A stretch of 50,602 nt of DNA from Chloroflexi bacterium 54-19 (GCA_001898225.1 MKTJ01000076.1:1-50602), one strand, 5' to 3'. Shown: positions 25,905-35,614, numbered from the stretch's first letter. Notes: a model not told the origin generated them from the letters alone. Numbers and translations are program-made.

Positions 25905-27125
25905 TTAGCGGAAACGGTAGACAGTCCCGCCGTTACCCTGTAAGGCCACGTAGAGCAAGACTACTTCCAGGATGACCAGGGCCGGGACCGACCACCACTC
26001 CATCGCCAGGTCTTGCAGGCGATAGCTAACGGCCTGGGCCCCTGCCCCAATGGTCTTTTTGACTTGCCAGGGCGAGAGGAAATAGCCCAGGAACAGACCC
26101 GTAACGAGGCCGCCGATGTGGGCCATCTGGTTTACCTGGGGAATACTGAAGGTAATCACGAAGTTTATCCCGGCGGTAATGAGCAAGCCGCGCAGGTTGG
26201 CCTGGCCCCAGGCCCCGAGTCGGTCCCGGTTGCGGTAGAAGAAGGCAATCAAGGCCCCTAAGAGACCGAAAATGCCGCCGCTGGCCCCGACCGACGGGAC
26301 CGGGTTGACCAGCAGAGTCAGGACATTGCCGCCGATGCCGGTCAGGAAGAAAATCAGCAGGAAGCGCTTTGAACCCATCAACTGTTCGACTTGCATGCCC
26401 AGCGCGTAAAGGGCCATGCCGTTAAAAAGGATGTGCAAAATCCCGGCGTGCAAGAACATCGAAGTAACCAGCCGCCACCACTCACCGTTGGCAACGCCCT
26501 GGAAGGTGAGCATCCCCCACTGTTCCACCGGGTCGAGCCGGTTTCCCATAATGTCGCCGCCGCCTGTAATCAGTTGCCCGACGAAGAAGACCACGATAAT
26601 ACCCAGGATAATCTGGGTCCAGCGCGGCACCTGGTTCATGGTCGCGCCCAGGATAACCCGGCGGGGTTGGTTGGTGGTCGGGGCGGCGTTTGGCGTATAA
26701 GAATTGGTAGTGGCGGAATTGGTATAGGAATAGGAACTGCCCGCCGTCTTGTAGGCCGGTTCGGGTGCAGGCGTAGCCGAGCGATACACACCGCTATAGG
26801 GCGACTGGTAAGGGTTCGCGGTTTGCTCCGGGTTTTGGTTCTGGTTTGACCCCAGGTCTGGCCCCTGGTTTTTGATATAAGGGTTTTGATAAGAATTCCC
26901 GGAAGTGGAAATTCCGCCAAACGGGGTCGAGTTTGCTCCACCGGGGGTGGGCCAGGCCGGGATATAGTCGCCAAAAGAGTTAGCAGGTGGCTGGGGATAA
27001 GCCGGGTCTTGCGCCGGACCGGAAGCCGTTTCCCTGGGCCGTAAATAGGGATTAGCCGGTCGCGAATACTGGTTATCGGGATTAGGTTCTTCGGAAGGAT
27101 AATTGCTATTGTTGTTTTGATCCAC
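25905..27125 (-). CDS. Rhomboid-family intramembrane serine protease
   Basis: 406 aa. Residues 1-155 are a disordered Asn/Pro/Tyr/Ser-rich cytoplasmic tail with repeated NPY motifs. The rhomboid domain (about 165-365) has six membrane segments, the GEWWRLVTSMFLHAGILHILFN signature (His231, Asn235), nucleophile Ser282 in GASGG and catalytic His336 in MAHIGG, so it should be active. A seventh hydrophobic segment ends the protein. Substrates of bacterial rhomboids are mostly unknown. Start GTG at 27125. The long low-complexity tail is much larger than in E. coli GlpG and may mediate docking. Confidence 0.92.
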   Translation of the reverse strand: MDQNNNSNYPSEEPNPDNQYSRPANPYLRPRETASGPAQDPAYPQPPANSFGDYIPAWPTPGGANSTPFGGISTSGNSYQNPYIKNQGPDLGSNQNQNPEQTANPYQSPYSGVYRSATPAPEPAYKTAGSSYSYTNSATTNSYTPNAAPTTNQPRRVILGATMNQVPRWTQIILGIIVVFFVGQLITGGGDIMGNRLDPVEQWGMLTFQGVANGEWWRLVTSMFLHAGILHILFNGMALYALGMQVEQLMGSKRFLLIFFLTGIGGNVLTLLVNPVPSVGASGGIFGLLGALIAFFYRNRDRLGAWGQANLRGLLITAGINFVITFSIPQVNQMAHIGGLVTGLFLGYFLSPWQVKKTIGAGAQAVSYRLQDLAMEWWSVPALVILEVVLLYVALQGNGGTVYRFR

Positions 27126-27303
27126 AGCTTGTGCCGTTCTAGCTTTTAATAGCTTTTATAATTTGTAGATTAAACCGAGCGAGAAACTTTTAATCCCGCC
27201 TCTTTATCTACGCCGGGCCGGGCTTAAGGTTGCGTCATAAAAAAAAAGAGTTGATTAAACCGGCAAGCGTAACACGGGGGACGAAATCAAAAGGTGGTCT
27301 GAC

Positions 27304-28419
27304 TTAAAGAGGAACCGTTATGACGATGCATAGGCCCCCCTGGGACAGGTTGTTCAGTTCGAGGGTGCCGCCCATCCATTCGGCTCTCTCAACCATCCCA
27401 ATCATGCCAAAACGGGGCCGGCCATCTTTGCCCCGCCAGGTCTGAGTAATATAGTGTTTTTTATTATTGGGCAGGTTGATGGTCTCCTGCTCTTGCAAAT
27501 AGGATAGCAGTTCCGGCTCCAACCCCCGCCCGTTGTCCCGGATTTCCATGCGTAGATTGCCGTTGATTTCGATTTTTAACCAGACCTGGTCGGCCTGGCT
27601 GTGCCGCTGGACGTTTTCGAGAGCTTCTTCCAGGATTGCCATTATCTCGTAAACAAGGTTGGAGTCGAGGTTTTCGTCCGAGCCGGACGTTTCGAAATGG
27701 GTCTGGGAGTTGTAGGCAATCTGCCAGCGTTGCAGGTAGTGGGAGACCAGGTTGAAAAGGGGTTCGTTATAGCCCTGGCGCAAATCGAGGATGACCTCGC
27801 GGAGTTGCTGGCCTTCCGAATGGCAAATATCGCGGATAAAAACAGCTTTGTCGTGGGCGGGACTGTTTTCGGGAATGGCCTGGGCCAGGGCCCCGGCGCT
27901 GTACTCAACGCCAAGCAGGGTTTTGGCGACCCCATCGTGCAGTTCGCGGGCCAGGCGGGTGCGTTCTCTTTCACTGACCAGCAGTTCAATCCGGGCCCGG
28001 CTGGCCTGGAGTTGTTGTAATTTGTCGCTAAGGGCCAGGTTGCTCCAATTGAGTGAGGTCACCAACCGCAAAATAAACATGGCGCTGGCCCCGACCAGCA
28101 GGAAAATCCCCAGGGTCAGCAAAATGCTCGGAATGGTCAGGGAGGTGAGGGGCCGCCCCATGGCGAAATCGTTAGAAAGGTAATAGGAAACAGTAGCAAA
28201 GAGGCTTATTGCTATCACCCCACCCCAGCCGTAAATCACCGCCGCCAGGGCAATCGTAATATAGTGTAATTCGGTTATGGGTGCCGCCTCGATAATCCAA
28301 TAGTCGGCGAACCCGATTACAATTTCCAGAACGACAATTAAAACGGCTATTAAAGCTCTACGAGCCTGCAACCAGCCGATAACTTTAAATGCTCGTTGCG
28401 CAAAGGACAATGCCCGCAC
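27304..28419 (-). CDS. Sensor histidine kinase, NarL/DegS type
   Basis: 371 aa. N-terminal membrane region with about four helices (22-45, 50-80, 97-120) and little periplasmic sequence, so it may sense membrane or intracellular signals. A short coiled coil leads to HisKA_3 with phospho-acceptor His161 in RELHDGVAKTLLG. The HATPase domain has an N box in LEEALENVQRHSQA and a G1 box in DNGRGLEPE. Start GTG 28419. It is divergent from an NarL/LuxR-type response regulator 213 bases away, its likely partner. Confidence 0.9.
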   Translation of the reverse strand: MRALSFAQRAFKVIGWLQARRALIAVLIVVLEIVIGFADYWIIEAAPITELHYITIALAAVIYGWGGVIAISLFATVSYYLSNDFAMGRPLTSLTIPSILLTLGIFLLVGASAMFILRLVTSLNWSNLALSDKLQQLQASRARIELLVSERERTRLARELHDGVAKTLLGVEYSAGALAQAIPENSPAHDKAVFIRDICHSEGQQLREVILDLRQGYNEPLFNLVSHYLQRWQIAYNSQTHFETSGSDENLDSNLVYEIMAILEEALENVQRHSQADQVWLKIEINGNLRMEIRDNGRGLEPELLSYLQEQETINLPNNKKHYITQTWRGKDGRPRFGMIGMVERAEWMGGTLELNNLSQGGLCIVITVPL

Positions 28420-28515
28420 CTCTTGCTTTTAGAGTAAGTTGTTACTCCTATTGGTACCCATTGGCACTCAAATTAGGTCTTAAGGCCCTTTTGATACATG
28501 TTATACTATTTATAG

Positions 28516-28536
28516 CACAGGCACAAGTGGCCTGTG
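28516..28536. repeat. Hairpin in the divergent kinase/regulator spacer
   Basis: CACAGGC (28516-28522) pairs with GCCTGTG (28530-28536) around 7 bases. It could be an operator for the regulator in the shared 213-base control region; a TATACT box lies at 28502-28507. Confidence 0.35.
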
Positions 28537-28632
28537 TTTGTATATGTTCACAGGTAGTTAATAATAACCGAGCTTTATTACTATATTGCCTGAAGGTATC
28601 CTTCCAAGTTATTTTTATTCAAAGGTATTTCT

Positions 28633-29373
28633 ATGAGCCAATCACCTTCGGCGGAGGCGCAAACATCTCCGCCCAGGCCGGTAAATACTCGAATAATCAT
28701 CATTGATGATAATTTTGTAATGCGCAGCGGTCTGCGCAGCGCCCTGGAACTGGAACCCGGCTTTGAAGTGCTGGCCGAAGGCGAGAATGGCCTGGACGCG
28801 GTCCGGCTCTCCCAGGAACTGGCTCCTGATGTTATCGTGATGGATTTTCGGATGCCCAAACTGGATGGAGTAGGTGCGACCCGCCAGATTATCGCCGGGC
28901 GGCCTGAGGCCAAGATTGTGATTACGACCTGGAACGAGGAACCTCAAACACTGGTGGAGGCAATTATTGCCGGGGCCAAAGGCTATCTCGTCCACGGGCG
29001 TTTCAGCCTGCCGGAACTGGTCGCGGCGGTCCGGGCCGTCCGGGATGGTGGGGCTTTAATCACCCCGTCGCTGGCCCCGGTGCTGCTCGACCTGGTCAAG
29101 AACCAGACGGTCCCCTCCACCGCTCCGGCCAAGCCGGAAACGCCCGGCGAGCCTGCGCCAAAGGACGTTATGACCGAAAATCTCCTGACCCGGCGCGAAC
29201 GCGACATCCTCGAACTGGTCCAGCAGGGCAAAAGCAACCGGGAAATTGCCGAGGCCCTGATAATCGAGGAAAAAACAGTTAAGAATCACATTAATAGTAT
29301 CTATTCGAAACTGCACCTACGCAACCGTTACGAGGCAATTACCCTGCGTTCCCGGCGCGGGCATACCGCTTGA
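28633..29373 (+). CDS. NarL/LuxR-family response regulator
   Basis: 246 aa. Receiver domain (about 19-140) with the acidic pair Asp25/Asp26, phospho-acceptor Asp71 (VIVMDFRMP), Thr98/99 and Lys116 (GAKGYL). After a Pro-rich linker (145-172) comes a LuxR HTH (175-237): LLTRRERDILELVQQGKSNREIAEALIIEEKTVKNHINSIYSKL. Start ATG at 28633 with AAAGG nine bases before. It pairs with the divergent kinase. It ends in a strong terminator, and the next gene downstream is a separate unit. Targets unknown. Confidence 0.92.
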   Translation: MSQSPSAEAQTSPPRPVNTRIIIIDDNFVMRSGLRSALELEPGFEVLAEGENGLDAVRLSQELAPDVIVMDFRMPKLDGVGATRQIIAGRPEAKIVITTWNEEPQTLVEAIIAGAKGYLVHGRFSLPELVAAVRAVRDGGALITPSLAPVLLDLVKNQTVPSTAPAKPETPGEPAPKDVMTENLLTRRERDILELVQQGKSNREIAEALIIEEKTVKNHINSIYSKLHLRNRYEAITLRSRRGHTA

Positions 29374-29520
29374 GCTAGAAATTAGGCCCCCCTCTAAAAG
29401 TTTTTTGGGTCTGTGGGCCGTTTCTTTCAAGGTTAGAAAATAGTATTCTAATAGTGCTATCAAGATGTTTTCAAGATAGCGTTATAAATTACCCAACTAC
29501 ATTTTACTTACTCCTATATC

Positions 29521-29560
29521 AAGAGCAAAGCTGAGCCGATACAGCTTTGCTCTTTCATTT
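29521..29560 (+). terminator. Terminator of the response-regulator gene
   Basis: AAGAGCAAAGCTG (29521-29533) pairs perfectly with 29542-29554 (13 bp, 8-base loop), followed by TCATTTT. Confidence 0.85.
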
Positions 29561-29682
29561 TCATAACCTTTTCTTTCTATCTTTACCCATTCCACCCCAC
29601 CTGTGCGACAGCCAGCACCCAACTTGTTTCTAAATCCCCAAAAGGTACTCTATAAAGTCAGCCTCAAATGCTGTAAAGTGCC

Positions 29683-29710
29683 TTGTAAACTTGTCTGGTT
29701 AAGCTACAAT
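29683..29710 (+). promoter_or_regulatory. Promoter of the GT-C glycosyltransferase gene
   Basis: -35 TTGTAA (29683-29688), 16-base spacer, -10 TACAAT (29705-29710). It lies inside the upstream extension of the open frame, which argues that translation starts at ATG 29759 and not at GTG 29603. Confidence 0.5.
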
Positions 29711-29758
29711 TGGCAGGATAGACCTACTCAAAAATTTAACCGGTCTTTCGGTTCACCC

Positions 29759-31966
29759 ATGAAACCTATCGCTACCGAGAAAACCGAATCCACCGAAATT
29801 AGCCCGGATTCTACCCCTGAGGCTTCTTCGCCTACCCCTGCCAACCCTGAAAACCCTGGGCCTTCCGGTTTTCGCTATACCCGCCTGGCTGTGATTCTGG
29901 CTGTCGTCTGGGTCGTGGTAATCGTGGCGGTCTGGTTCGGGCGTCACCCTCTTTTTGACGTGGAATTTCCGCTCTATCCTGCCGAGATAACGGGGCGTAT
30001 TGCCGGGGCTATCGGTGGTATGCTGCTCGACCTCGTTCTGCTGGCGCTCTGTACGGTGGGTTCGATGGCGCTGGGCCGCTGGTTGGCGCACTGGTTCTGG
30101 CCGGATTTGAAGGGGTTGGAAAGGTTCATCTTCTGGTCCGGTCTTGGTTTTGGTAGCAACATGCTGCTGATACTGGGCCTGGGCCTCCTGGGAGGCGTCA
30201 ACCCGGTCGTCGCTTACGTGCTCCTGGCGCTCGAACTGTTTTCGCTCTGGCCTCTGTGGCGAAATAATTCCCCGGTCATGGCCTGGCGAAGTCTTTCAGG
30301 CTACTTAAAAGAAGGCTGGCGCGGGACAAGCCGATGGGAAAAGGCCCTGGTCTGCTGGCTGACAGGCGCGGCGGTTTTAACCCTGTTTGTCTCACTGGCG
30401 CCGCCCCTGGCCTGGGATGCCCTGATGTATCACCTGGAGGGGCCCAAACAGTACATCGCCGCCGGGCGCATTGAAGCGCTGCCCCGATTGGGCCAGGCCA
30501 GTTTTCCTTTTGGCATGGAGATGCTTTTCACCTGGGGGATGCTGCTGCACGGGGACGGCCTGGCCCAATCCTTTAGCTGGCTTTTCGGCCTGTTAGGGGC
30601 GGGGGCGATTTATGTTTTCGCCCAACGCTTTTTCACAAAATTCACCAATCCGCGCCCGGTCGGTCTGCTTGCGGCGGCCCTCTATCTTTCGATACCTCAC
30701 GTCTGGCTCTTGATGACCTGGGCTTATACCGACCTGATGCTCAGCTTCTATTCTTTGCTGGCCTTTTACGCCCTCTTGCTGGCCTTGTCGGGTGCCCCAA
30801 CAGTCTCGCAGGTGGCCCGTTACGCCGTCCTGGGTGGTGCAATGGCCGGGATAGCCTGTAGTGGCAAGTATTCGGTGGTTACGGCGGCCTTTGGTGTCCT
30901 GGTGGGGGCGCTGGCCTTTGGCGGAATGGCGCGACCTCGCCCGTCCTGGCGCAGCATCTTTATAATGGTAGTCGGTTTTGGTATCGCCGGGACCATCAGT
31001 TTCGCTCCGTGGCTCTTGCGCAACATCTTTTTTAGCGGCAACCCCTTTTCCCCGCTCTACGGTGGTATCAAGGGCTGGGACCCGGAAGAAGTCGGCTTCC
31101 TGAACGGGGCCTATGGGCATGTCTCGCTGGATATAGGGGTCGTGCTGGGCCGTCCCTTTGGAATGGCTTTGCTGGGCCGCGACGGTGGCCTCTACGATTC
31201 GACCATCTCGCCGCTTTTCCTGGCGCTTCTCCCGCTCGGCGTCTGGGCGGCGTTTCGTGAAAGGGTCGTGGCTTCTCTCTGGCTGGCGGTCGGGGTGACT
31301 TACCTGGGCTGGCTGTTTGGAATTGCCCTCAGTGACGCCGCCGACCATACCCGCTTGCTGCTGCCGGTCTTTCCCTGGCTTGCTTTAATCACGGCTTACG
31401 GCCTGCTCGACTTTTTCAAGACGGTACGGGCCGACAAGGCGAAACTCTTGCGGGCGGTGGGGGTGCTGGTGACGGGCGGGTTCCTGGCTGCCAGTGGCTT
31501 TTTGCTGCTCCTGTTTTTCGTGGCGAACGACCCTATCCCCTATCATTTCGGTTTTCAGACCCGCCAGGAACGGCTGGAAGACCAGCTTGGCAGCTACGAG
31601 CGGGCGGTCAACTTTGTCAATACTCAACTACCCGCCAACGCCGACCTCTTTATGTTTTTCGAGCCGCGCGCTTATTATTTCGACCGGGTCCACTCGGCGG
31701 ACCACAACGACGGCGGCCAGTTCTTTACCCTGATGGACCACTTCCACACTCCCCAGGCAGTCTATGACGAACTCCGGCGGCGCGGCGCGACCCATATCCT
31801 CGTAAACGAAAATCTTTTGCAGTTTCTACTCAACACACCCACTTACCGCCTTATTGACGAGGCAAAAGCAGGACGCCAGCTTCTTGACGACCTGCAAAGC
31901 CAGGGCTATTTCGAGCAAATCTACCGGGAAACCGGCTTCTACACTGTCTATAAATTGAAGTCATAG
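29759..31966 (+). CDS. GT-C glycosyltransferase, family 39-like membrane protein
   Basis: 735 aa from ATG 29759. After a Thr/Pro/Glu-rich cytoplasmic tail (about 1-42) there are roughly 12 membrane helices and a C-terminal soluble part (from about residue 600, RQERLEDQLGSYERAVNFVNTQLP...) with alpha/beta character. The first large loop carries APPLAWDALMYHLEGPKQYI; its Asp occupies the position of the catalytic acidic residue in PMT/ArnT-type enzymes. These use polyprenyl-phosphate sugars to modify lipids or proteins outside the membrane. Donor and acceptor are unknown. A terminator at 32131 closes the unit. Confidence 0.75.
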   Translation: MKPIATEKTESTEISPDSTPEASSPTPANPENPGPSGFRYTRLAVILAVVWVVVIVAVWFGRHPLFDVEFPLYPAEITGRIAGAIGGMLLDLVLLALCTVGSMALGRWLAHWFWPDLKGLERFIFWSGLGFGSNMLLILGLGLLGGVNPVVAYVLLALELFSLWPLWRNNSPVMAWRSLSGYLKEGWRGTSRWEKALVCWLTGAAVLTLFVSLAPPLAWDALMYHLEGPKQYIAAGRIEALPRLGQASFPFGMEMLFTWGMLLHGDGLAQSFSWLFGLLGAGAIYVFAQRFFTKFTNPRPVGLLAAALYLSIPHVWLLMTWAYTDLMLSFYSLLAFYALLLALSGAPTVSQVARYAVLGGAMAGIACSGKYSVVTAAFGVLVGALAFGGMARPRPSWRSIFIMVVGFGIAGTISFAPWLLRNIFFSGNPFSPLYGGIKGWDPEEVGFLNGAYGHVSLDIGVVLGRPFGMALLGRDGGLYDSTISPLFLALLPLGVWAAFRERVVASLWLAVGVTYLGWLFGIALSDAADHTRLLLPVFPWLALITAYGLLDFFKTVRADKAKLLRAVGVLVTGGFLAASGFLLLLFFVANDPIPYHFGFQTRQERLEDQLGSYERAVNFVNTQLPANADLFMFFEPRAYYFDRVHSADHNDGGQFFTLMDHFHTPQAVYDELRRRGATHILVNENLLQFLLNTPTYRLIDEAKAGRQLLDDLQSQGYFEQIYRETGFYTVYKLKS

Positions 31967-32130
31967 AAACGCCGGAAGCAATCAGTCGAAAGGCAACCCC
32001 TGGTTATTGTGGTAAGACCAACTTCCCCTCCCTTCGTTAGACCATCCGGTAACCAGAGTTTCCCAACCGCTACCGCCGTGCCCGCTTCCCCCGATTGGAT
32101 TTACGTTTAACAGGGAATTTATATAAAACT

Positions 32131-32165
32131 AAAACACCCCCTGTAAATGTTGGGGGTGTTTTTAT
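32131..32165. terminator. Bidirectional terminator
   Basis: AAAACACCCCC (32131-32141) pairs perfectly with 32152-32162 around a 10-base loop. A/T tails on both sides serve the convergent glycosyltransferase and sdh/mazG units. Confidence 0.9.
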
Positions 32166-32175
32166 TTGGTTCGAG

Positions 32176-32502
32176 TCAGGAAGCTGGTTCTTCCTCAACC
32201 ACCTTGTAGCGTTTTTTGAGCTTGTCGATGTTGTACTGCTTGACTTCGGCCAGGGTTACGCCCAGCACCTGGCAAAGTTCATCCAGGTACCAGACCAGGT
32301 CCCCGATTTCCTCGACCAGTTTCTCACGGTCCAACGCCCGGCCATGAAAGATGTACTTCTTGATAGGCTCGGTGATTTCGGATAGCTCGCCCGCCATACC
32401 GATGGTCGCTTCGAGCATCCGGCGGCCCTCGGCGTCGCCGTGTAAAGGAGAGTCAAAATTACGGGTGCGGCTGGCTAATCGCTGATAAGTCTGGTCGTCC
32501 AT
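32176..32502 (-). CDS. MazG-like nucleotide pyrophosphohydrolase
   Basis: 108 aa from ATG 32502, preceded by GAGGAGAG. The single-MazG fold is shown by GELSEITEPIKKYIFHG (first E-x-x-E metal pair) and REKLVEEIGDLVWYLDELCQVLG (E-E-x-x-D), the Mg-binding set of MazG/dCTPase-type enzymes that remove pyrophosphate from non-canonical NTPs. A longer in-frame extension to 32589 overlaps sdhB and lacks support. It lies 49 bases after sdhB in the same direction, probably on the same transcript, which ends at 32131. Confidence 0.85.
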   Translation of the reverse strand: MDDQTYQRLASRTRNFDSPLHGDAEGRRMLEATIGMAGELSEITEPIKKYIFHGRALDREKLVEEIGDLVWYLDELCQVLGVTLAEVKQYNIDKLKKRYKVVEEEPAS

Positions 32503-32551
32503 GGGCTTTGCTCTCCTCTTGTTTTTATCTGCAGTTGAATAATCGTTTATA

Positions 32552-33268
32552 CTACCGATTATACAACATGGCGCGCCGGATTTGCTCAATAGCTTTTGTC
32601 ACCGGGATGTTGCGGGGACAGGCGTCCGTGCAGTTATACACAGTGCGGCAGCGGAAGACCCCTTCGCCCTCGCCCAGGATACTCAGGCGTTCGGCGGCTC
32701 CCTGGTCTCGGCTATCGAAGATAAAGCGATGAGCGTTTACAATCGCCGCCGGGCCGACAAAGTCCGGGCCAGCCCAGTAGGGCGGGCAGGAACCGCTACA
32801 GGCCCCGCACAGGATACACTTGGTCGTCTCGTCGAAAATCTCGCGGTCTTCGGCGCTCTGGTAGCGTTCGCTGCTGGCCGGGGCGTCCTCGTAGTTGATG
32901 AGGTACGGTTTGATGGATTTGTACTTCTCGAAGAAGGGGTCCATATCTACCACCAGGTCGCGCAGGATTCTAAAACCAAGCATCGGCTCAATCTGGATTT
33001 TCTTACCGGCATCTCCGCCCACGTCGCGCACCAGCACCTTACAGGCCAGGCGGTTGCGCCCGTTGATACGCATTGCGTCCGAACCGCAGACCCCGTGCGC
33101 ACAGGAGCGCCGGTAGGTCAGGCTGCCATCCTGGTACCATTTGATACTGTTGAGAACATCCAGGATACGGTCGAGCGGGTCGGCTTCGACCGTATAAGTT
33201 TCGAAGTGCGCCTTTTTATCCTTTTCCGGGTCGTAGCGCAAAATTTTTACTGTAACCTGAGTAGCCAT
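32552..33268 (-). CDS. sdhB: Succinate dehydrogenase iron-sulfur subunit
   Basis: 238 aa electron-transfer subunit of complex II. [2Fe-2S] segment RSCAHGVCGSDAMRINGRNRLAC with the usual Asp in place of one Cys. Next are CILCGACSGSCP for [4Fe-4S] and a C-terminal CRTVYNCTDACPRNIPVTKAI for the remaining [4Fe-4S]/[3Fe-4S] ligands. It passes electrons from the SdhA flavin to membrane quinone. Start ATG at 33268 after GAGGAG. Last of four sdh genes in the order C-D-A-B. Confidence 0.96.
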   Translation of the reverse strand: MATQVTVKILRYDPEKDKKAHFETYTVEADPLDRILDVLNSIKWYQDGSLTYRRSCAHGVCGSDAMRINGRNRLACKVLVRDVGGDAGKKIQIEPMLGFRILRDLVVDMDPFFEKYKSIKPYLINYEDAPASSERYQSAEDREIFDETTKCILCGACSGSCPPYWAGPDFVGPAAIVNAHRFIFDSRDQGAAERLSILGEGEGVFRCRTVYNCTDACPRNIPVTKAIEQIRRAMLYNR

Positions 33269-33321
33269 TTACTCTTGCTCCTCTACCGTTTAACGTTAAA
33301 CGTCTTTTAGTCTAACGCTTC

Positions 33322-35067
33322 TTAGTATTTTCTTTCTTTGGGCTCGAACCGGGTAATGACTACCGGCTTATAGCGTAATTCTTTGACCCCGCCGTTCTCG
33401 GCCCGGTAGGCCAGGGTGTGGGCCAGGAAGTTCACATCGTCGCGTTTCTCAAAATCGTCGCGGAACTGGGCCCCCCGGCTTTCCTTGCGTTCGAGCGCGC
33501 CTTTGGTGGCCGCTTCGGCACATTCCAACAGACAGCCGAGTTCGAGGGCTTCCATCCGTTCGGTGTTGAACTTCGTGCCGGTATCCTGCAACCGCAACCG
33601 CCCATAGCGTTCGCGCAACTCTTGCAGCTTGCCCATCTGGGCCGTGAGGCCGGTTTCGTTGCGGACAATACTGACGTTATCCTGCATGCTGTTTTGCAAG
33701 TCCTTGCGAATGTCCCCGGCGATTTCGGTGCGTTTGCCATCACTGGCCCCGGCGTTGACGAAACCGAGCAACTCTTTCGAGCGGGCTTCGTGGTTGGCGG
33801 GCAGGCTTTCCCAGTCATTTTGCTGGCAGTATTCGGCGGCTTTCAGACCGGCCCGTTTGCCAAAGACCACCAGGTCGACCAGCGAGTTGGTGCCGAGGCG
33901 GTTGGCCCCGTGGACCGATACGCAGGCCGTTTCCCCGGCGGCGTAGCAACCCGGCAGGACAGTTGCTTTTTCGTCCAGGATGACCTCGCCGTCAATGTTG
34001 GTCGGAATACCACCCATCGCGTAGTGCGCGGTCGGCTGAATCGGCACGCCCTCTTTGTAGGGCTCGACGTGCAGGTAGGTCCGGGCAAAGTCGGTGATGT
34101 CGGGGAGCTTGGCGTCAATTACTTCTTTGCCCAGGTGGTCTACGTGCAAGTAGACATAATCTTTGTTCGGTCCGGCCCCGCGTCCTTCCTTGATTTCCTG
34201 GTAGATAAAGCGGCTGACCATATCGCGGGGGGCCAGGTCTTTTAGGGTCGGGGCGTAGCGTTCGCAGAAGCGTTCACCGTTGACGTTGCGCAAAATACCA
34301 CCTTCCCCACGGGCCGCCTCACTGAGAAGGATACCAATACGGTACAGCCCGGTCGGGTGGAACTGGTACATTTCCATGTCCATGAGGGGGATACCGGCCC
34401 GGTAAGCTACCGCCATGCCGTCCCCGGTGCAGGCGTGGGCGTTCGAGGTGACCCGCCAGGCCCGGCCAAAACCGCCGGTTGCAAAGATGACCGCTTTGGC
34501 GTGGAAAGTATGGAGTTCGCCGGTCTTGATTTCCAGGGCCGTAACGCCCACGCAGCGCCCGTTGTTAATAAGGAGGTCCATCACGTGATACTCGTTGAAG
34601 AAGGTCACGTTCTCCTTGATGCCCTGTTGGTAGAGGGTTTGTAAAATCATGTGGCCGGTGCGGTCGGCAGCGTAGCAGGCGCGGCGGACCGGGCCTTCGC
34701 CATAGTTGCGGGTGTGACCGCCAAAGCGGCGCTGGTCAATCTTGCCTTCGGGGGTGCGGTTGAAAGGCAAGCCCATGTGTTCCATTTCGATAATGCGCTC
34801 GATAGCGTCGCGAGCCAGCACCTCGGCGGCGTCCTGGTCGGTCAGGTAATCTCCCCCTTTGACCGTATCGAACATGTGCCATTCCCAGTGGTCTTCTTCG
34901 GTATTACCGAGGGCGGCGCAGATACCTCCCTGGGCGGCCCCGGTGTGCGAACGGCTGGGATAAAGCTTGGTGATACAGGCAATATTGGCCTTGCCCACCA
35001 GTTGGAGGGCTGCCATCAGGCCCGCGCCACCGGCTCCCACGACCACTGCGTCAAATTTGTGGTACAT
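33322..35067 (-). CDS. sdhA: Succinate dehydrogenase flavoprotein subunit
   Basis: 581 aa catalytic subunit that oxidises succinate to fumarate. FAD-binding VVVGAGGAGLMAAL (about 9-22); the covalent-FAD His in RSHTGAAQGG (about 40-49); substrate-site residues in RRFGGHTRNYGEGPVRRACYA and the Arg of AARGEGGILRN; HYAMGGIPTNIDG and GLYAAGE-like GCYAAGETACVSVHGANRLGTNS near the C-terminal half. Full length. Start ATG at 35067 follows GGGAGAG. 53 bases upstream of sdhB. Confidence 0.97.
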   Translation of the reverse strand: MYHKFDAVVVGAGGAGLMAALQLVGKANIACITKLYPSRSHTGAAQGGICAALGNTEEDHWEWHMFDTVKGGDYLTDQDAAEVLARDAIERIIEMEHMGLPFNRTPEGKIDQRRFGGHTRNYGEGPVRRACYAADRTGHMILQTLYQQGIKENVTFFNEYHVMDLLINNGRCVGVTALEIKTGELHTFHAKAVIFATGGFGRAWRVTSNAHACTGDGMAVAYRAGIPLMDMEMYQFHPTGLYRIGILLSEAARGEGGILRNVNGERFCERYAPTLKDLAPRDMVSRFIYQEIKEGRGAGPNKDYVYLHVDHLGKEVIDAKLPDITDFARTYLHVEPYKEGVPIQPTAHYAMGGIPTNIDGEVILDEKATVLPGCYAAGETACVSVHGANRLGTNSLVDLVVFGKRAGLKAAEYCQQNDWESLPANHEARSKELLGFVNAGASDGKRTEIAGDIRKDLQNSMQDNVSIVRNETGLTAQMGKLQELRERYGRLRLQDTGTKFNTERMEALELGCLLECAEAATKGALERKESRGAQFRDDFEKRDDVNFLAHTLAYRAENGGVKELRYKPVVITRFEPKERKY

Positions 35068-35098
35068 CAGCTTATCTCTCCCTTAAATTTCTAGCGTG

Positions 35099-35557
35099 TT
35101 ATTTGGCGACGGATTGAATCTGGGGCTGGAAAGTAAGAATAACCTGGGCCCCCAGCACGATAAATAAAATGCCGACTACATAGAGTGTCGTCACCGCAAA
35201 CGTCCGCCAGCCGCGTGAGTGGACATAATCGTAGATGAGGACGCGCGCGCCGTTGAGACCGTGCGTCAGGGCCAGCACCAGGAGCATTATGTCAAAAGTG
35301 CGCCACAACGGCGAGGCCCAGCGTTGAACGATAAAATTATAATCAATTACGTCTACATTGTTGAGAAGATGCATAATCAGCAGGTGAATCAAAGCAAAAA
35401 AGAGGAGCAGAATCCCGCTAATGCGAAAGAAATACCAGCTAAAAAGCTCAAAGTTGCCGGTGGGGCGAGGCCGACCGCCGCTTCGCGTCCAGCGCCGGGT
35501 TGTCCTGGCTACAGGGTCTGGATGGGTGTGTTGGGTGGTCTTGGTTTCGGTTGACAT
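35099..35557 (-). CDS. sdhD: Succinate dehydrogenase membrane anchor subunit
   Basis: 152 aa with a basic, Thr/Arg-rich cytoplasmic N-terminus (1-35) and three membrane helices (about 38-66, 88-112, 122-146). LTHGLNGARVLIYDYVHS supplies the haem/quinone-site His and the Asp-Tyr pair typical of the SdhD anchor. With SdhC it holds haem b and the ubiquinone/menaquinone site. Start ATG at 35557 follows AGAAGGGAAA. 31 bases from sdhA. Confidence 0.88.
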   Translation of the reverse strand: MSTETKTTQHTHPDPVARTTRRWTRSGGRPRPTGNFELFSWYFFRISGILLLFFALIHLLIMHLLNNVDVIDYNFIVQRWASPLWRTFDIMLLVLALTHGLNGARVLIYDYVHSRGWRTFAVTTLYVVGILFIVLGAQVILTFQPQIQSVAK

Positions 35558-35614
35558 TTTAAGATTTCCCTTCTAAATGAGCTGGAAATGGCGGTTTAGG
35601 CCGGAAAAGTCGGG

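Noticed and set aside
29603..29758. 52-residue N-terminal extension of the glycosyltransferase from GTG 29603
   Set aside because: The promoter lies within it, it is Cys/Trp-rich and unlike a signal or membrane segment, and ATG 29759 begins a normal family N-terminus.
30593..31348. 251-aa minus-strand frame inside the glycosyltransferase gene
   Set aside because: Antisense shadow, rich in Arg/Gln/His as expected from reading a membrane-protein gene backwards.
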